A stretch of DNA of 64,000 nt. Origin: JADCRZ01 sp041751095 (GTDB lineage: Bacteria > Bacteroidota > Bacteroidia > Chitinophagales > Chitinophagaceae). Below the pieces are notes generated by a model. That model was given only the letters and a program-made list of their open reading frames with translations, made no database searches and had not been told where the DNA came from. Location of the stretch: positions 27,849 to 91,848 of the forward strand of contig JBGSYC010000147.1 of NCBI GenBank assembly GCA_041751095.1, written 5' to 3'. Shown piece by piece: positions 7,648 to 16,290 of this stretch (the stretch's first letter is position 1; each line of letters starts with the position of its first letter). Both the position numbers and the translations under genes were made by a program.

Positions 7648-9001
7648 TCATATCGAAGATCGGATCAGGCAGGCCTCCGAAAATATATCTCCGCCTTTCA
7701 ATGATAAGGCCTGGGAGAAAATGGAGGAATTGCTTGACCGGGAATTAGGTAAGAAACGCCGCCGGCGCTTCTTACTCTGGTGGCCCTTGCTAGTGCTGTT
7801 GCTTTCAGGAAGTGCAGGCTTGTTTTATTATGCCGGAAAGGATCCAGTTAAGAAAAACTTCAGATATAAGCCTGATCAACTTTCGGGCAGAACGAGTGAA
7901 CATCCTTCAAAAGATATTGGCACTGATCTTAAAACATCATCATACGCAGGCAGCAAAAAAGCCGGAGGAGTTTCAGGGAAGGAAGGCGATGAAATCAATT
8001 CAATACAGACAAGGAAAGATGCCATATTCCTCAAGAAACAGCCTGCGGAGGCCGGGAACACGCAGGCCATTCACTCAACTGAAAAAAGGAAATCTGTACG
8101 AAGTGCAGTCAATAAAGAGTCATCTCTCAAAAGCGTGCCTGCTCACGTGAAATCAGGAAAGAGAAAGGGTAATAAAATACACGACGGGATAATTGAGGGC
8201 CGTAAATTATCCGATCAATATGTTGCGCAAAACCCTTTCGGCGATGAACCAGTAATACCGGAAATTACCATAATGCTGCCCGATTCACCGGCAACTTCGC
8301 TACAAAGTTTGAAGGCAGGTTCCACCCCGGATAGTATCAGTGCTCAAAGCCCGGAAAGCACAAAAAGAATAAGCCAAAAAAGCTATCTTTCAAAGCTTTA
8401 CTTTTTAGTATCGGTGGCCCGCGACCAGAGCACGATTGAAAAATTAGCGGTTAATAAAAACTTGTCTACAGTGGTTGGCGTTGGTGCAGGGTACCGGATA
8501 AAAGACCGCTTAAGTGTTCAGACCGGTTTCTATAGCGGAAGAAAGATCTACCAGGCAGGTCCCGGAGATTATAAAGCCAGGCCCGGTTCCTACTGGGATA
8601 CTGTAAATATGATCAGGATTAATGCCAATTGCCTCGTATTCGACATCCCCTTATCTGTAAGATATGAAATGCTTCAAAGCAAAAATTTGAATTTTTATAC
8701 GGTAGCAGGGCTTTCATCTTTTCTTATGAAAAGTGAAACATATGATTACCATTACAGATACTATTATAACGGAGCTTACAGACGTGCGCAGCGGACGTAT
8801 ACCGGGAATAAACATTTTTTGTCTGTAGCCAATCTGTCAATAGGTATGGAACATAAACTACCGGGTGGTTTTTATCTCCAGGCAGAACCGTATGTAAAAA
8901 TTCCTTTAACCGGGGTGGGTGAAGGGAAAGTCAATTTGTATTCGGCAGGTTTACAAATCGGTCTGAAGTACCAACCCCTGACAAAAAGCAGGAAACATTA
9001 A
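7628..9001 (+). CDS. Probable anti-sigma factor with one TM helix and a C-terminal beta-barrel-like domain
   Basis: 457 residues. Residues 1-45 are a soluble cytoplasmic-type segment (IEDRIRQASENISPPFNDKAWEKMEELL), followed by KKRRRR and a single membrane helix at about 49-67 (LLWWPLLVLLLSGSAGLFYY). Residues 70-250 are polar, Ser/Lys/Gly-rich and probably disordered. From about 255 the sequence alternates like an outer-membrane barrel (VVGVGAGYRIKDRLSVQTGF, YTVAGLSSFLMKS, LSIGMEHKLPGGFYLQAEPY, AGLQIGLKY). The overlap with the ECF sigma gene suggests that the N-terminus holds the sigma factor at the inner membrane. What the barrel-like part does is unknown: it could insert in the outer membrane, or fold in the periplasm as a sensor. 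I see no ZAS-type zinc motif. Confidence 0.75.
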   Translation: MERPPIDHIEDRIRQASENISPPFNDKAWEKMEELLDRELGKKRRRRFLLWWPLLVLLLSGSAGLFYYAGKDPVKKNFRYKPDQLSGRTSEHPSKDIGTDLKTSSYAGSKKAGGVSGKEGDEINSIQTRKDAIFLKKQPAEAGNTQAIHSTEKRKSVRSAVNKESSLKSVPAHVKSGKRKGNKIHDGIIEGRKLSDQYVAQNPFGDEPVIPEITIMLPDSPATSLQSLKAGSTPDSISAQSPESTKRISQKSYLSKLYFLVSVARDQSTIEKLAVNKNLSTVVGVGAGYRIKDRLSVQTGFYSGRKIYQAGPGDYKARPGSYWDTVNMIRINANCLVFDIPLSVRYEMLQSKNLNFYTVAGLSSFLMKSETYDYHYRYYYNGAYRRAQRTYTGNKHFLSVANLSIGMEHKLPGGFYLQAEPYVKIPLTGVGEGKVNLYSAGLQIGLKYQPLTKSRKH

Positions 9002-9024
9002 AAGAGTATATCGTGGTTTTGTGT

Positions 9025-9050
9025 GGGGCTGCTATATGGCGGCCCCTTTT
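9025..9050 (+). terminator. Terminator after the sigma / anti-sigma pair
   Basis: GGGGCTGC and GCGGCCCC pair (one G-U) around a six-base loop and are followed by TTTT. This separates the sigma unit from the cytochrome operon. The rest of the 9051-9254 gap holds only a 23-codon leftward frame at 9113-9184 of doubtful meaning. Confidence 0.8.
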
Positions 9051-9254
9051 GTATAAAAGTTTACCAACAGCAATAGTACCGTATCATGTAACCCGACCAA
9101 CATACGAACATGCTAAAGCCCGGTTGCTTCCATCTGGTAAACGGGGTAGATCGATTCAATAATCTCTTCTATTCCGTAATTCATTTTTTCAGAGGCAACC
9201 AGGATTGATAATATCCCGATTAGATTAATAACTTCTATCCAAAAATAACTTTTT

Positions 9255-9623
9255 ATGTTAAAAAAAATCGCTCCTGTCCCCTTCATGGTGACATGCGTCG
9301 CATTAATCAGTTTAGCTTCATGTATGAAGAATGACAGGTATAACGAGCCGGCGGCGGCTGTAGATCCCTGTGGTGGTCAACCAGGACCATTATTCCTTGC
9401 AATGAAAGGTGTCATATTAAAAAGTTGTATCAGCTGTCACAGCAATAACCGGGCTGATGGCGGGATGAACTGGGCAGTTGACTGCAATATCGTTACCCAT
9501 AAATCCCGTATTAAGGCCAGGGCAGTAGACGAAAACACGATGCCGCCAATGGGTCCTTTAAGTGCAGAGGATAAAAATAAGATCACTGCATGGATTAATG
9601 CGGGGGGCACAATAGCAAAATAA
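9255..9623 (+). CDS. Small mono-haem c-type cytochrome lipoprotein
   Basis: 122 residues. The N-terminal signal MLKKIAPVPFMVTCVALISL ends in a lipobox-like LASC, so the mature protein is probably a lipoprotein with Cys at about residue 23. CISCH (residues 57-61) is a single CxxCH haem-binding motif, and MPPMGPLSAEDKNKITAWINAGG near the C-terminus supplies a likely axial Met and the final helix of class I cytochromes. It should carry electrons in the periplasm or at an outer-membrane leaflet. It is the first gene of a four-gene run with an OB-fold protein, a YceI protein and a DUF5777 barrel. Confidence 0.88.
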   Translation: MLKKIAPVPFMVTCVALISLASCMKNDRYNEPAAAVDPCGGQPGPLFLAMKGVILKSCISCHSNNRADGGMNWAVDCNIVTHKSRIKARAVDENTMPPMGPLSAEDKNKITAWINAGGTIAK

Positions 9624-9649
9624 TTACTTTGCAGTTACGCTTGTACATC

Positions 9650-10084
9650 ATGAAATTATCAGGAAGATATTTCTGGTTCGCCATAATTTTTGCCGGGTTG
9701 GTTTTGCTCGTTTATGCATTTTACGAATACAATCGTAAGCACTCCGACCTGTACTCTGTCGATACTGTTGCAAGCACTGGTGCGGTAGCGTTGGTAACGT
9801 TGTACGAAACTGATGAACAAACAGCGAATAAGTTATACCTGGGAAAACCTGTTGATGTTACAGGGGTGGTAGCCGAAATCAATACACAACAGGATACAAT
9901 AGTAAATCTGTTGCTGGGAAATAGAAACAATGTGCATAACGTAAGCTGTTTGCTGGATGTTAAACATACAGGCAGGGTAAAGGAGGTAAAAATAGGCGAC
10001 GAAGTAACGGTCAGGGGCATATGCACAGGCTATTTGATTGACGTTGAGTTAAACAGGTGTGTTATTATTCCGAAGAACAGATGA
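9650..10084 (+). CDS. Membrane-anchored OB-fold (tRNA_anti-like) protein
   Basis: 144 residues from the ATG at 9650; a TTG 21 bases upstream is in frame but adds nothing recognisable. One N-terminal membrane helix (FWFAIIFAGLVLLVYAFY, residues 7-24) anchors a domain of about 90 residues. LYLGKPVDVTGVVAEINTQ and VKIGDEVTVRGICTGYLID form the five-stranded barrel of the tRNA_anti-like OB family, which despite the name is often found in the periplasm and need not bind RNA. It begins 26 bases after the cytochrome gene. Its ligand is unknown. Confidence 0.8.
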   Translation: MKLSGRYFWFAIIFAGLVLLVYAFYEYNRKHSDLYSVDTVASTGAVALVTLYETDEQTANKLYLGKPVDVTGVVAEINTQQDTIVNLLLGNRNNVHNVSCLLDVKHTGRVKEVKIGDEVTVRGICTGYLIDVELNRCVIIPKNR

Positions 10085-10212
10085 TTAAATTTTTTTCATC
10101 AATAATGTGCGAATAAAATGAATAACTTGTTGATATCGATATTTTCCTTAAAGGTTACCACTGGTAATGCTTGTAGCGTGATTTGTTTACTTTCTCCGGA
10201 CAACATTTTTTT

Positions 10213-10779
10213 ATGCGTGTAAGAATGACCATACTTTTTTTGCTGACAATTGTTTGCCATGCAGTAATTGCCCAGACCCGTTTTTTTACAAAGTCGGCAA
10301 AGGTTTCCTTTTATTCCACAACACCGTTGGCTGCAATAGAAGCTCACAATGTAAAAGCGGTAAGCGTATTTGATCATACGTCGGGGCAGATAGAATTTTC
10401 GGTACTGATGAAAGGTTTTGAATTTGAAAAGGCAAGAATGCAGGCGGACTTTAATGAAAATTTTGTGGAAAGCGATAAGTATCCAAAAGCAATATTCAGG
10501 GGGAACATAAAAAATGTACATGATCTCGCCCTTAATAAAGATGGCGTATATCGCGCGCAGGTCACCGGTGTGTTAACGATACACGGCGTATCCAAAACGC
10601 AAAACGCCGAATCATTATTTACCATTAAAAGCGGAGTAATAAGCGCCGCATCAGAATTGATCATCACAGTGGCAGATTATAATATAAAGACTCCCGCTTT
10701 GGTAGCGGATAAGATAGGCAAAACGGTAAAGATCCTTGTAAATATTTCAGCATACCAGCCCCTTTCACAAAATAATTGA
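10213..10779 (+). CDS. YceI family lipocalin-like periplasmic protein
   Basis: 188 residues from the ATG at 10213 (MRVRMTILFLLTIVCHAVIA is a good signal peptide, cleaved before QTRFF). The mature part follows the YceI plan: AKVSFYSTTPLAAIEAHN, an early strand FDHTSGQIEFSVLMKGFEF, then FNENFVESDKYPKAIFRGNI and VTGVLTIHGVSKTQ. YceI proteins have a long hydrophobic pocket that in known structures holds a polyisoprenoid or quinone-like chain. Next to a cytochrome, a carrier role for a quinone or a similar lipid is plausible, but that is inference. Confidence 0.88.
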   Translation: MRVRMTILFLLTIVCHAVIAQTRFFTKSAKVSFYSTTPLAAIEAHNVKAVSVFDHTSGQIEFSVLMKGFEFEKARMQADFNENFVESDKYPKAIFRGNIKNVHDLALNKDGVYRAQVTGVLTIHGVSKTQNAESLFTIKSGVISAASELIITVADYNIKTPALVADKIGKTVKILVNISAYQPLSQNN

Positions 10780-10815
10780 GAGGTGCACTTACGATCAAAA
10801 CGCAACTGATATCTT

Positions 10816-11691
10816 ATGTACAAATTTGTGTTAACCGGCTTGTTAGTCAATTTCCTTTTTACAGCTACAGCGCAGGAAAGTCTGCTGAAAGGCGTTGAAG
10901 ATTCCTTACCGGTAAGAGAAAAGGTAAGCGCCGCATTTAAGTCAACACGCGTTATCAACGCTCATTCAACTGAAATGCTGGGCAGGCAAAATCTTGATTT
11001 CAGGATTCTTCACAGATTCGGGCCCTTAAATACCGGAGTAAAGGGATGGTTTGGATTGGACGGAGCTGCAATGCGTATGGCCTTCGACTACGGAATTACA
11101 AACAATTTGATGGTTGGCATCGGTCGAAGCACGTTGTACAAGGAAGTTGACGGGTTTGTAAAGACAAGAATATTTCAGCAGGCAACGGGCCCCCGGTCAA
11201 TTCCATTTTCATTGCTGGTGGCGGGGGGAGCCTCCGTCTGGACAGCACCCTCTTCTTCTCTTCCACGTAATCCTGCAAAGCTCGACGCTTCCCAACGCAC
11301 ATCTTATTATATTCAATTGATTGCCGGTAGAAAGTTCAGCGATCGGATTTCGCTGCAGTTAAGCCCGATCGTATTACACCAGAACTGGGTAGCGTTCCCT
11401 GAAGAAAAGAATACGCTGTTTGCCATAGGAGGAGGAGCCAGGTATAAATTCAGCAAACGAATGGCCGTTACCATGGATTACCATCATGCCATAAAGGGAA
11501 TTTCAAACGCAAATTATGATCCCTTGTCCATCGGCATCGACATTGAAACGGGAGGCCATGTTTTTCAGTTACATTTTTCAAATGCACAGGGGATGAACGA
11601 ACGCGCTTATCTTACGCAGACAAACAGCAGGGATATGCGTTTTGGATTTAATTTATCAAGGGTTTTTAAATTAGGTAAGAAAAGATCATAG
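10816..11691 (+). CDS. DUF5777 family outer-membrane beta-barrel protein
   Basis: 291 residues with a signal peptide (MYKFVLTGLLVNFLFTATAQ). The body shows the DUF5777 pattern: VREKVSAAFKSTRVINAHSTE, LDFRILHRFGPLNTG, FDYGITNNLMVGIGRS and the terminal MRFGFNLSRVFKLGKK. Alternating hydrophobic and polar residues fit an outer-membrane barrel. It closes the cytochrome / OB-fold / YceI operon, 36 bases after the YceI gene. I recall these families as frequent neighbours in Bacteroidota; no function is established for the set. Confidence 0.85.
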   Translation: MYKFVLTGLLVNFLFTATAQESLLKGVEDSLPVREKVSAAFKSTRVINAHSTEMLGRQNLDFRILHRFGPLNTGVKGWFGLDGAAMRMAFDYGITNNLMVGIGRSTLYKEVDGFVKTRIFQQATGPRSIPFSLLVAGGASVWTAPSSSLPRNPAKLDASQRTSYYIQLIAGRKFSDRISLQLSPIVLHQNWVAFPEEKNTLFAIGGGARYKFSKRMAVTMDYHHAIKGISNANYDPLSIGIDIETGGHVFQLHFSNAQGMNERAYLTQTNSRDMRFGFNLSRVFKLGKKRS

Positions 11692-11708
11692 TCCGTTCTC
11701 TATTTTCG

Positions 11709-11743
11709 TAACCCTGCATCGAACCGGCAGGGTTATGAATTTT
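11709..11743 (+). terminator. Terminator after the cytochrome operon
   Basis: TAACCCTGC pairs with GCAGGGTTA (11709-11717 with 11727-11735) over a nine-base loop, followed a few bases later by TTTT. It sits 18 bases after the DUF5777 stop. Confidence 0.7.
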
Positions 11744-11784
11744 AGATGATAAATAAGGTGTTGGACAGCTTTAGTTTAGATCTT

Positions 11785-11961
11785 TCAGTTATAACAAGCG
11801 GTCTTTAAAGCCTTTGCAGCCGCCTCGCTCTTTGAGTGTACATGAAGCTTTTCATAAATTTTTTTGATGTGGGAACGGACACGGTCTATTGCTATAAACA
11901 TTTCAGCAGCAATCATCTTGTAGCTATAACCGTTTACAAGCAGGTGTTCAGACTGGCAAAT
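11785..11961 (-). pseudogene. Remnant of a LuxR/NarL-type response regulator (C-terminal HTH only)
   Basis: Read leftward, the frame gives SEHLLVNGYSYKMIAAEMF, then a 14-residue turn, then HIKKIYEKLHVHSKSEAAAK and the ending ALKTACYN with a TGA stop. This is the four-helix DNA-binding domain of NarL/FixJ-type regulators, including the recognition helix and the EKLHVHSKSEAA dimer helix. An in-frame TAG lies just upstream (11962-11964) and no receiver domain follows in any frame before the DUF4126 gene. About 60 codons survive of a gene that is normally about 210 codons. The rest of the 11744-12107 gap shows nothing else. Confidence 0.8.
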
Positions 11962-12107
11962 CTATCAGTTTTACCACGCCCGTCCAATCACATAAATAAC
12001 CACATTTTATGTGTTCGTTCCTTGTGGCTATGCTTAAAAGAATCGCTGAAAGCGCACGAAACAATAACATACAGGAATTTTGTTCCTGTTACGTATATTT
12101 AATCTCG

Positions 12108-12692
12108 ATGCCGTTTGATTATCCTGTATTATCGTCTATATGCCTTGGCATAGCCTTAAGCGCCTGCTGCGGATTCAGGATTTTTATTCCTTTGCTCGCG
12201 GCATCTGTCGCCGGGATAAACCAGTGGATACAATTGCCTGGAGATATGCTTTGGATGGCTACCTGGCCTGCGATAATCTGCTTCAGCGCCGCTTCAATAA
12301 TAGAAATCGTCGCGTATTATGTTCCGTTTCTCGACAATATTCTCGATACAATAGCCATGCCTTTGGCGGTGATAGCCGGAACGCTGCTGGCATCTTCTGT
12401 TATACCCGTTGCAGATACACCTCTTTTGCGCTGGGGTTTAGGATTATTAGCCGGCGGAACGGCTGCAGGAACCATCCAGGCGGGAACAGGACTGCTCAGG
12501 TTATTTTCAACGAAGGCCACTGTGGGCTGGGGAAATTCATTTATAGCTTCCGGCGAAAATACCGCAGCGGTAACCGGAGTATTCTTAAGCTTCCTTTTCC
12601 CGGTAATCATTGCCTTTGTACTGCTAATCCTTATTTTATATATTTTGTACACTGGAGCAAGGCGGGTAAAAAGATCTTTTCGAAAACGATGA
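12108..12692 (+). CDS. DUF4126 family integral membrane protein
   Basis: 194 residues from the ATG at 12108 (MPFDYPVLSSICLGIALSAC); longer in-frame starts upstream add no recognisable sequence. There are about five hydrophobic segments: residues 7-30, 45-65, 75-100, 105-125 and a C-terminal helix at about 163-185 before a basic tail RRVKRSFRKR. GLLAGGTAAGTIQAGTGLLR and WGNSFIASGENTAAV are typical DUF4126 motifs. Function unknown. It ends 61 bases from the convergent ligD gene. Confidence 0.82.
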   Translation: MPFDYPVLSSICLGIALSACCGFRIFIPLLAASVAGINQWIQLPGDMLWMATWPAIICFSAASIIEIVAYYVPFLDNILDTIAMPLAVIAGTLLASSVIPVADTPLLRWGLGLLAGGTAAGTIQAGTGLLRLFSTKATVGWGNSFIASGENTAAVTGVFLSFLFPVIIAFVLLILILYILYTGARRVKRSFRKR

Positions 12693-12753
12693 AAGATTGA
12701 CGGTCAGCTTAGCCCTCAAAAATTTTTCAACGCTTAGCATTTCGGGCGGATGA

Positions 12754-15321
12754 TTACGTCATTTTTTTTACGCACTTGATCAGATCGACGCCCTGTTTTA
12801 AAACTTCCGTAAACAAGTCGCCTTTTTGTTTTAATCTGTCAAATATATTGCGGATCGTAAACTGGGATGGATGTAAACCAGGTTTTACTTCGTTCCATTC
12901 AAGTGGCGCAGAAACAGGTGCTCCGGGTTTAGGCCTGACGCTGTAAGCCGAAGCAAGCGTTTGGCTTTTCCTGTTCTGGAGAAAGTCTATATAAATCTTA
13001 TTACCCCTTTTCTTCAATGACCGTTCGATGCTGGTAATCTCCGGTAAAGTTTCCTGAACAGTTACTGCGATGATCTCACCAAAATCTTTCACCTGGTCGT
13101 AAGAATATTTGTTTCCCATAGGGATATAGATATGTAGACCACTTGCACCCGAAGTTTTGCAATAGCTTTTAGCCCCTGCTTTTTCAAGAACGGTTCTTAC
13201 TGCCTGGGCGGTTTCGATAACCTGGTCAAACGTGTTTTTGTCTGAAGGATCGAGGTCGATTACAAGGTAACCTGGATGGTCAGGCTTTTTAACCGTAGAA
13301 TTCCATGGATTTATCTCGATGCATCCGAGATTTGCAATGTAAATGAGTGAAGCCGCGTCATTGGCCATAACATAGTGAATGATCTTATCAGACGATTCAG
13401 CATATATTTCGGCTTTTTTTACCCACTCAGGCGCAGCTTCCCCTGCATCTTTATGGAAAAAGCCTTCATCGGTTATCCCATTCGGGTTTCGCTTTAATGA
13501 GAGAGGCCGATCTTTCAGGTACTGCAATATCACCGGAGAGATGTTTTGATAGTAATTGATCAGATCACCTTTTGTGTAGTTATCATGCGGCCAGTAAATT
13601 TTTTTGAGATTTGTCAATTGAACCTTTCGCCTTCCGATGGTTATCGTTTTATTATCTTCATCGTCCGCAGGTTCTGCGATTTTCGGCGGTTCCTTTTTTT
13701 GTGGCATTTCGTTCACTTTTTGTACTTCATGCACATTTTTGTCAAATCGTAATCCCTGATATACCGGGTGTCGCAGCAAACCGCCTTCCGTTTCCTCTGC
13801 ATATTCAATCTGGCAAACTAACGTCGGTTTAACCCAGGTCACCGGCGAATTTACCTTTATCTTTTCGTGTAAAGGTGAGCTTTCAATAACCAGCGGCTGC
13901 ATTTGCTGCCACAATGCCTTGAGTGATTTCTGATCAAAACCCGTTCCTGTATGGCCGATATACTTCAATTTCTTATTATCGTACTGTGCCAGTATAAGGG
14001 CGCCAAAGTGCTTGCGCCCTCCGCGCGGGTCTGTATAGCCAACAATTATTGCCTCACGACTTTGAAGGTGTTTTATCTTGAGCCATTCTTTGGTACGTAT
14101 TCCACAGGTGTAAGCGCTGTCAGCTCTTTTGGCGATCATTCCTTCGAGATTTATGGCTGAGGCTTCTGCAAAGAAATTAATACCGTGTTCTTCCATATGG
14201 TCGCAATATTTTATCACCGGATTTTCCCTGATCAGGCCCTTTAAATGTTTTTTTCTTTCAACCAGCGGCAGCTGGCGCAGGTCGTTACCATCCATGAAAA
14301 GTAAATCGAATACATAATAGATCAGGGGGAGATGGCGATTATCTTCATATTGCTGCAGCTTTTGAAAATCGGGCTGGCCTTCTTCATTCATTAGTATAAT
14401 TTCTCCGTCCAGAACAACATCGCGCTTTATTTTTCTTACAGCTTCAGAAACAAAAGGGAACTTATGTAAGAAGGAAAGGCCGTTCCGCGAATAAAACTTA
14501 AGATTTTTGTTTTGCCAGTCTGCAACTGCACGAAAGCCATCCCATTTTATTTCAAAGATCCAGTTAGCATCATCAAACGGACGATCCGAAAGCGTCGCGA
14601 GCATAGGCTTATAAAATTCGGAATATTTTTTTGCCGTTTCGGGATATCCTGGTGCAAAAACGGGTGGTTCATCTTTCGTCTTTACCGGCCTTTTGCTTAT
14701 AGATGCGTTATTGTGATTTGGAAGTTCCTTTTTTGCATCCCTTTTTTTTCCGGTTGATTTTACCTGGGCATTGGGCTTGCCCTTCTTAGCCCGAAAGTCT
14801 TCACTGTTGTAACTCTCTGCCGCAAATTCATCCCGATGTTTGATCAGTAGCCAACTGTTGCTTTTTGCAGCCCGTTTCAACTGCACAAGCACAAACTCGC
14901 CGTTCAGCCTGCTGCCCTTTACGGAAAACTTTAATTCGCCGCTATTGAGCGCTTTCATAGCCAGCGCGGGAGAGATAATCTGATGATCTTCGTTAACGGG
15001 AGTAAAGGTTCCACTGTCCCATATCTGCACCGTGCCTGCTCCATAATTGCCTTCTGGTATCGTTCCTTCAAAGTCAATATAGTCTACCGGGTGATCCTCT
15101 ACCATCATGGCCAGTCTTTTGTCGGCCGGATTCAACGATGGCCCCTTGGGAACAGCCCAGCTCTTCAACACCCCACCCAGTTCGAGTCTGAAATCATAAT
15201 GTAAACGGGAAGCCTCATGACGCTGTACGACAAAGCGGAACTTGTTTTGATCCGACACTTTCCCCGCAGGTTCCGGCGTAGCACTAAAGTCCCGTTTTTC
15301 TTTGTATTTGGTCAATGCCAT
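12754..15321 (-). CDS. ligD: DNA ligase D (NHEJ phosphoesterase-ligase-polymerase)
   Basis: 855 residues with three enzymatic domains in the order phosphoesterase, ligase, polymerase. Residues about 20-160 are the 3-prime phosphoesterase (RHEASRLHYDFRLELGG with the metal-binding His and Asp, then EGTIPEGNYGAG). Ligase motif I EIKWDGFRA has the adenylated Lys at residue 259, and later motifs include VLDGEIILMNEEG and LEGMIAKR. The C-terminal primase-polymerase domain (about 575-850) has SLKRNPNGITDEGFFHKD and the catalytic LVIDLDPSD. It seals double-strand breaks together with Ku. A lysine-rich linker (177-215) separates the first two domains. Its ATG overlaps the Ku stop codon, so the two are co-translated. 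Confidence 0.96.
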   Translation of the reverse strand: MALTKYKEKRDFSATPEPAGKVSDQNKFRFVVQRHEASRLHYDFRLELGGVLKSWAVPKGPSLNPADKRLAMMVEDHPVDYIDFEGTIPEGNYGAGTVQIWDSGTFTPVNEDHQIISPALAMKALNSGELKFSVKGSRLNGEFVLVQLKRAAKSNSWLLIKHRDEFAAESYNSEDFRAKKGKPNAQVKSTGKKRDAKKELPNHNNASISKRPVKTKDEPPVFAPGYPETAKKYSEFYKPMLATLSDRPFDDANWIFEIKWDGFRAVADWQNKNLKFYSRNGLSFLHKFPFVSEAVRKIKRDVVLDGEIILMNEEGQPDFQKLQQYEDNRHLPLIYYVFDLLFMDGNDLRQLPLVERKKHLKGLIRENPVIKYCDHMEEHGINFFAEASAINLEGMIAKRADSAYTCGIRTKEWLKIKHLQSREAIIVGYTDPRGGRKHFGALILAQYDNKKLKYIGHTGTGFDQKSLKALWQQMQPLVIESSPLHEKIKVNSPVTWVKPTLVCQIEYAEETEGGLLRHPVYQGLRFDKNVHEVQKVNEMPQKKEPPKIAEPADDEDNKTITIGRRKVQLTNLKKIYWPHDNYTKGDLINYYQNISPVILQYLKDRPLSLKRNPNGITDEGFFHKDAGEAAPEWVKKAEIYAESSDKIIHYVMANDAASLIYIANLGCIEINPWNSTVKKPDHPGYLVIDLDPSDKNTFDQVIETAQAVRTVLEKAGAKSYCKTSGASGLHIYIPMGNKYSYDQVKDFGEIIAVTVQETLPEITSIERSLKKRGNKIYIDFLQNRKSQTLASAYSVRPKPGAPVSAPLEWNEVKPGLHPSQFTIRNIFDRLKQKGDLFTEVLKQGVDLIKCVKKMT

Positions 15322-16094
15322 CAGGACGCTTTTCGTTTTTTGGTCTCAAGGCTGGCTTTTAACTGGGCCATAAGGTCTTTTGATTTCGAATGAACCACGC
15401 GCATGGCCGGGGTTTCTATCTTTTTACCCTTAGCCTTGGCATTGATTACTTTCATCAATTCTTCAGTATAGGTGTCTTTATACTTTGTGATATCGAAGGG
15501 CCCTGAAAGCTGGTCTATAAGAGCGATAGCCATTTTTAATTCAGGAGCTTTGCTTTCGGTATCGGGGATGTTCAGGTCTTCTGGTTTTCTTACTTCTTCG
15601 TCAAAACGGATTTTTTGCAGAACCAATGTATTGCTTATTGTCTTTATAAGGCCAAGGCTCTCCTTGCTGCGAAGGACGTAAGTTCCCAGGCCCGCTTTGC
15701 CTGTTTTCTTTAGTGCATCTCTCAGTAAGCCATACGCTTTTGTTCCGGATTTTTCAGGTTCAAGAAAGTATGGCGTTTCGTAGTACATACTGTCGATCTC
15801 TTTCTCCTGAACAAACTCGGCAATTTCTATCATTTTGGTTTTTTCAGGGCTTGCTTTTTTAAAATCCTCATCGGTTAATACAACATACTGTCCCTCAAGC
15901 TTGTATGCCCTTACGATGTTTTCATAAGGAACAACTTTACCCGTATTCGCATTTATACGCTGGAACTTTATATTAGACTGGTCCTTGCTATCCAGCATGT
16001 CCAGGTCGAGTTCACTTCCCTGGACGGCGCTGTACATCTTCACAGGGATATTAACGAGGCCAAATCCAATCGCTCCTGTCCATATTGCTCTCAT
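15321..16094 (-). CDS. ku: Ku protein, non-homologous end joining
   Basis: 257 residues. MRAIWTGAIGFGLVNIPVKM is the characteristic start of bacterial Ku. The ring-forming core follows (INANTGKVVPYENIVRAYKL, FVQEKEIDSMYYETPYFLEP, GLGTYVLRSKESLGLI) and the C-terminus is short and basic (LKASLETKKRKAS), as in proteins that contact LigD. Ku binds broken DNA ends as a homodimer and recruits LigD. The stop and the ligD start share a base (TGATG), classic translational coupling. The gene starts about 200 bases from a divergent barrel gene, so its promoter must lie in 16095-16290. Confidence 0.96.
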   Translation of the reverse strand: MRAIWTGAIGFGLVNIPVKMYSAVQGSELDLDMLDSKDQSNIKFQRINANTGKVVPYENIVRAYKLEGQYVVLTDEDFKKASPEKTKMIEIAEFVQEKEIDSMYYETPYFLEPEKSGTKAYGLLRDALKKTGKAGLGTYVLRSKESLGLIKTISNTLVLQKIRFDEEVRKPEDLNIPDTESKAPELKMAIALIDQLSGPFDITKYKDTYTEELMKVINAKAKGKKIETPAMRVVHSKSKDLMAQLKASLETKKRKAS

Positions 16095-16290
16095 AACTAC
16101 TTGTTTAGGTAGATAGTAAAACTTTTATGCCAGAATTTATGCAGACGGGCGTTATTCATCCAATTTTCGTGGAAATAGTTCCGCATTCACATAAATTCTG
16201 AGCATGATTTTCATCCCTGCTGTGTGCAGGTATAGTAATTGCCTTACACAATTAAAATTAACCTTATTTATGACATTAAAAATCTCTGTT

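Noticed and set aside
9113..9184. 23-codon leftward frame MNYGIEEIIESIYPVYQMEA in the gap before the cytochrome gene
   Set aside because: Looks slightly protein-like, but it is too short and has no start signal or neighbour to support it as a gene.
10099..10521. 140-codon leftward frame over the YceI gene
   Set aside because: Cys/Tyr/Phe-rich noise antisense to a convincing YceI protein.
11836..12102. 88-codon rightward frame over the LuxR remnant
   Set aside because: The opposite strand carries the readable HTH domain; this frame has no features.
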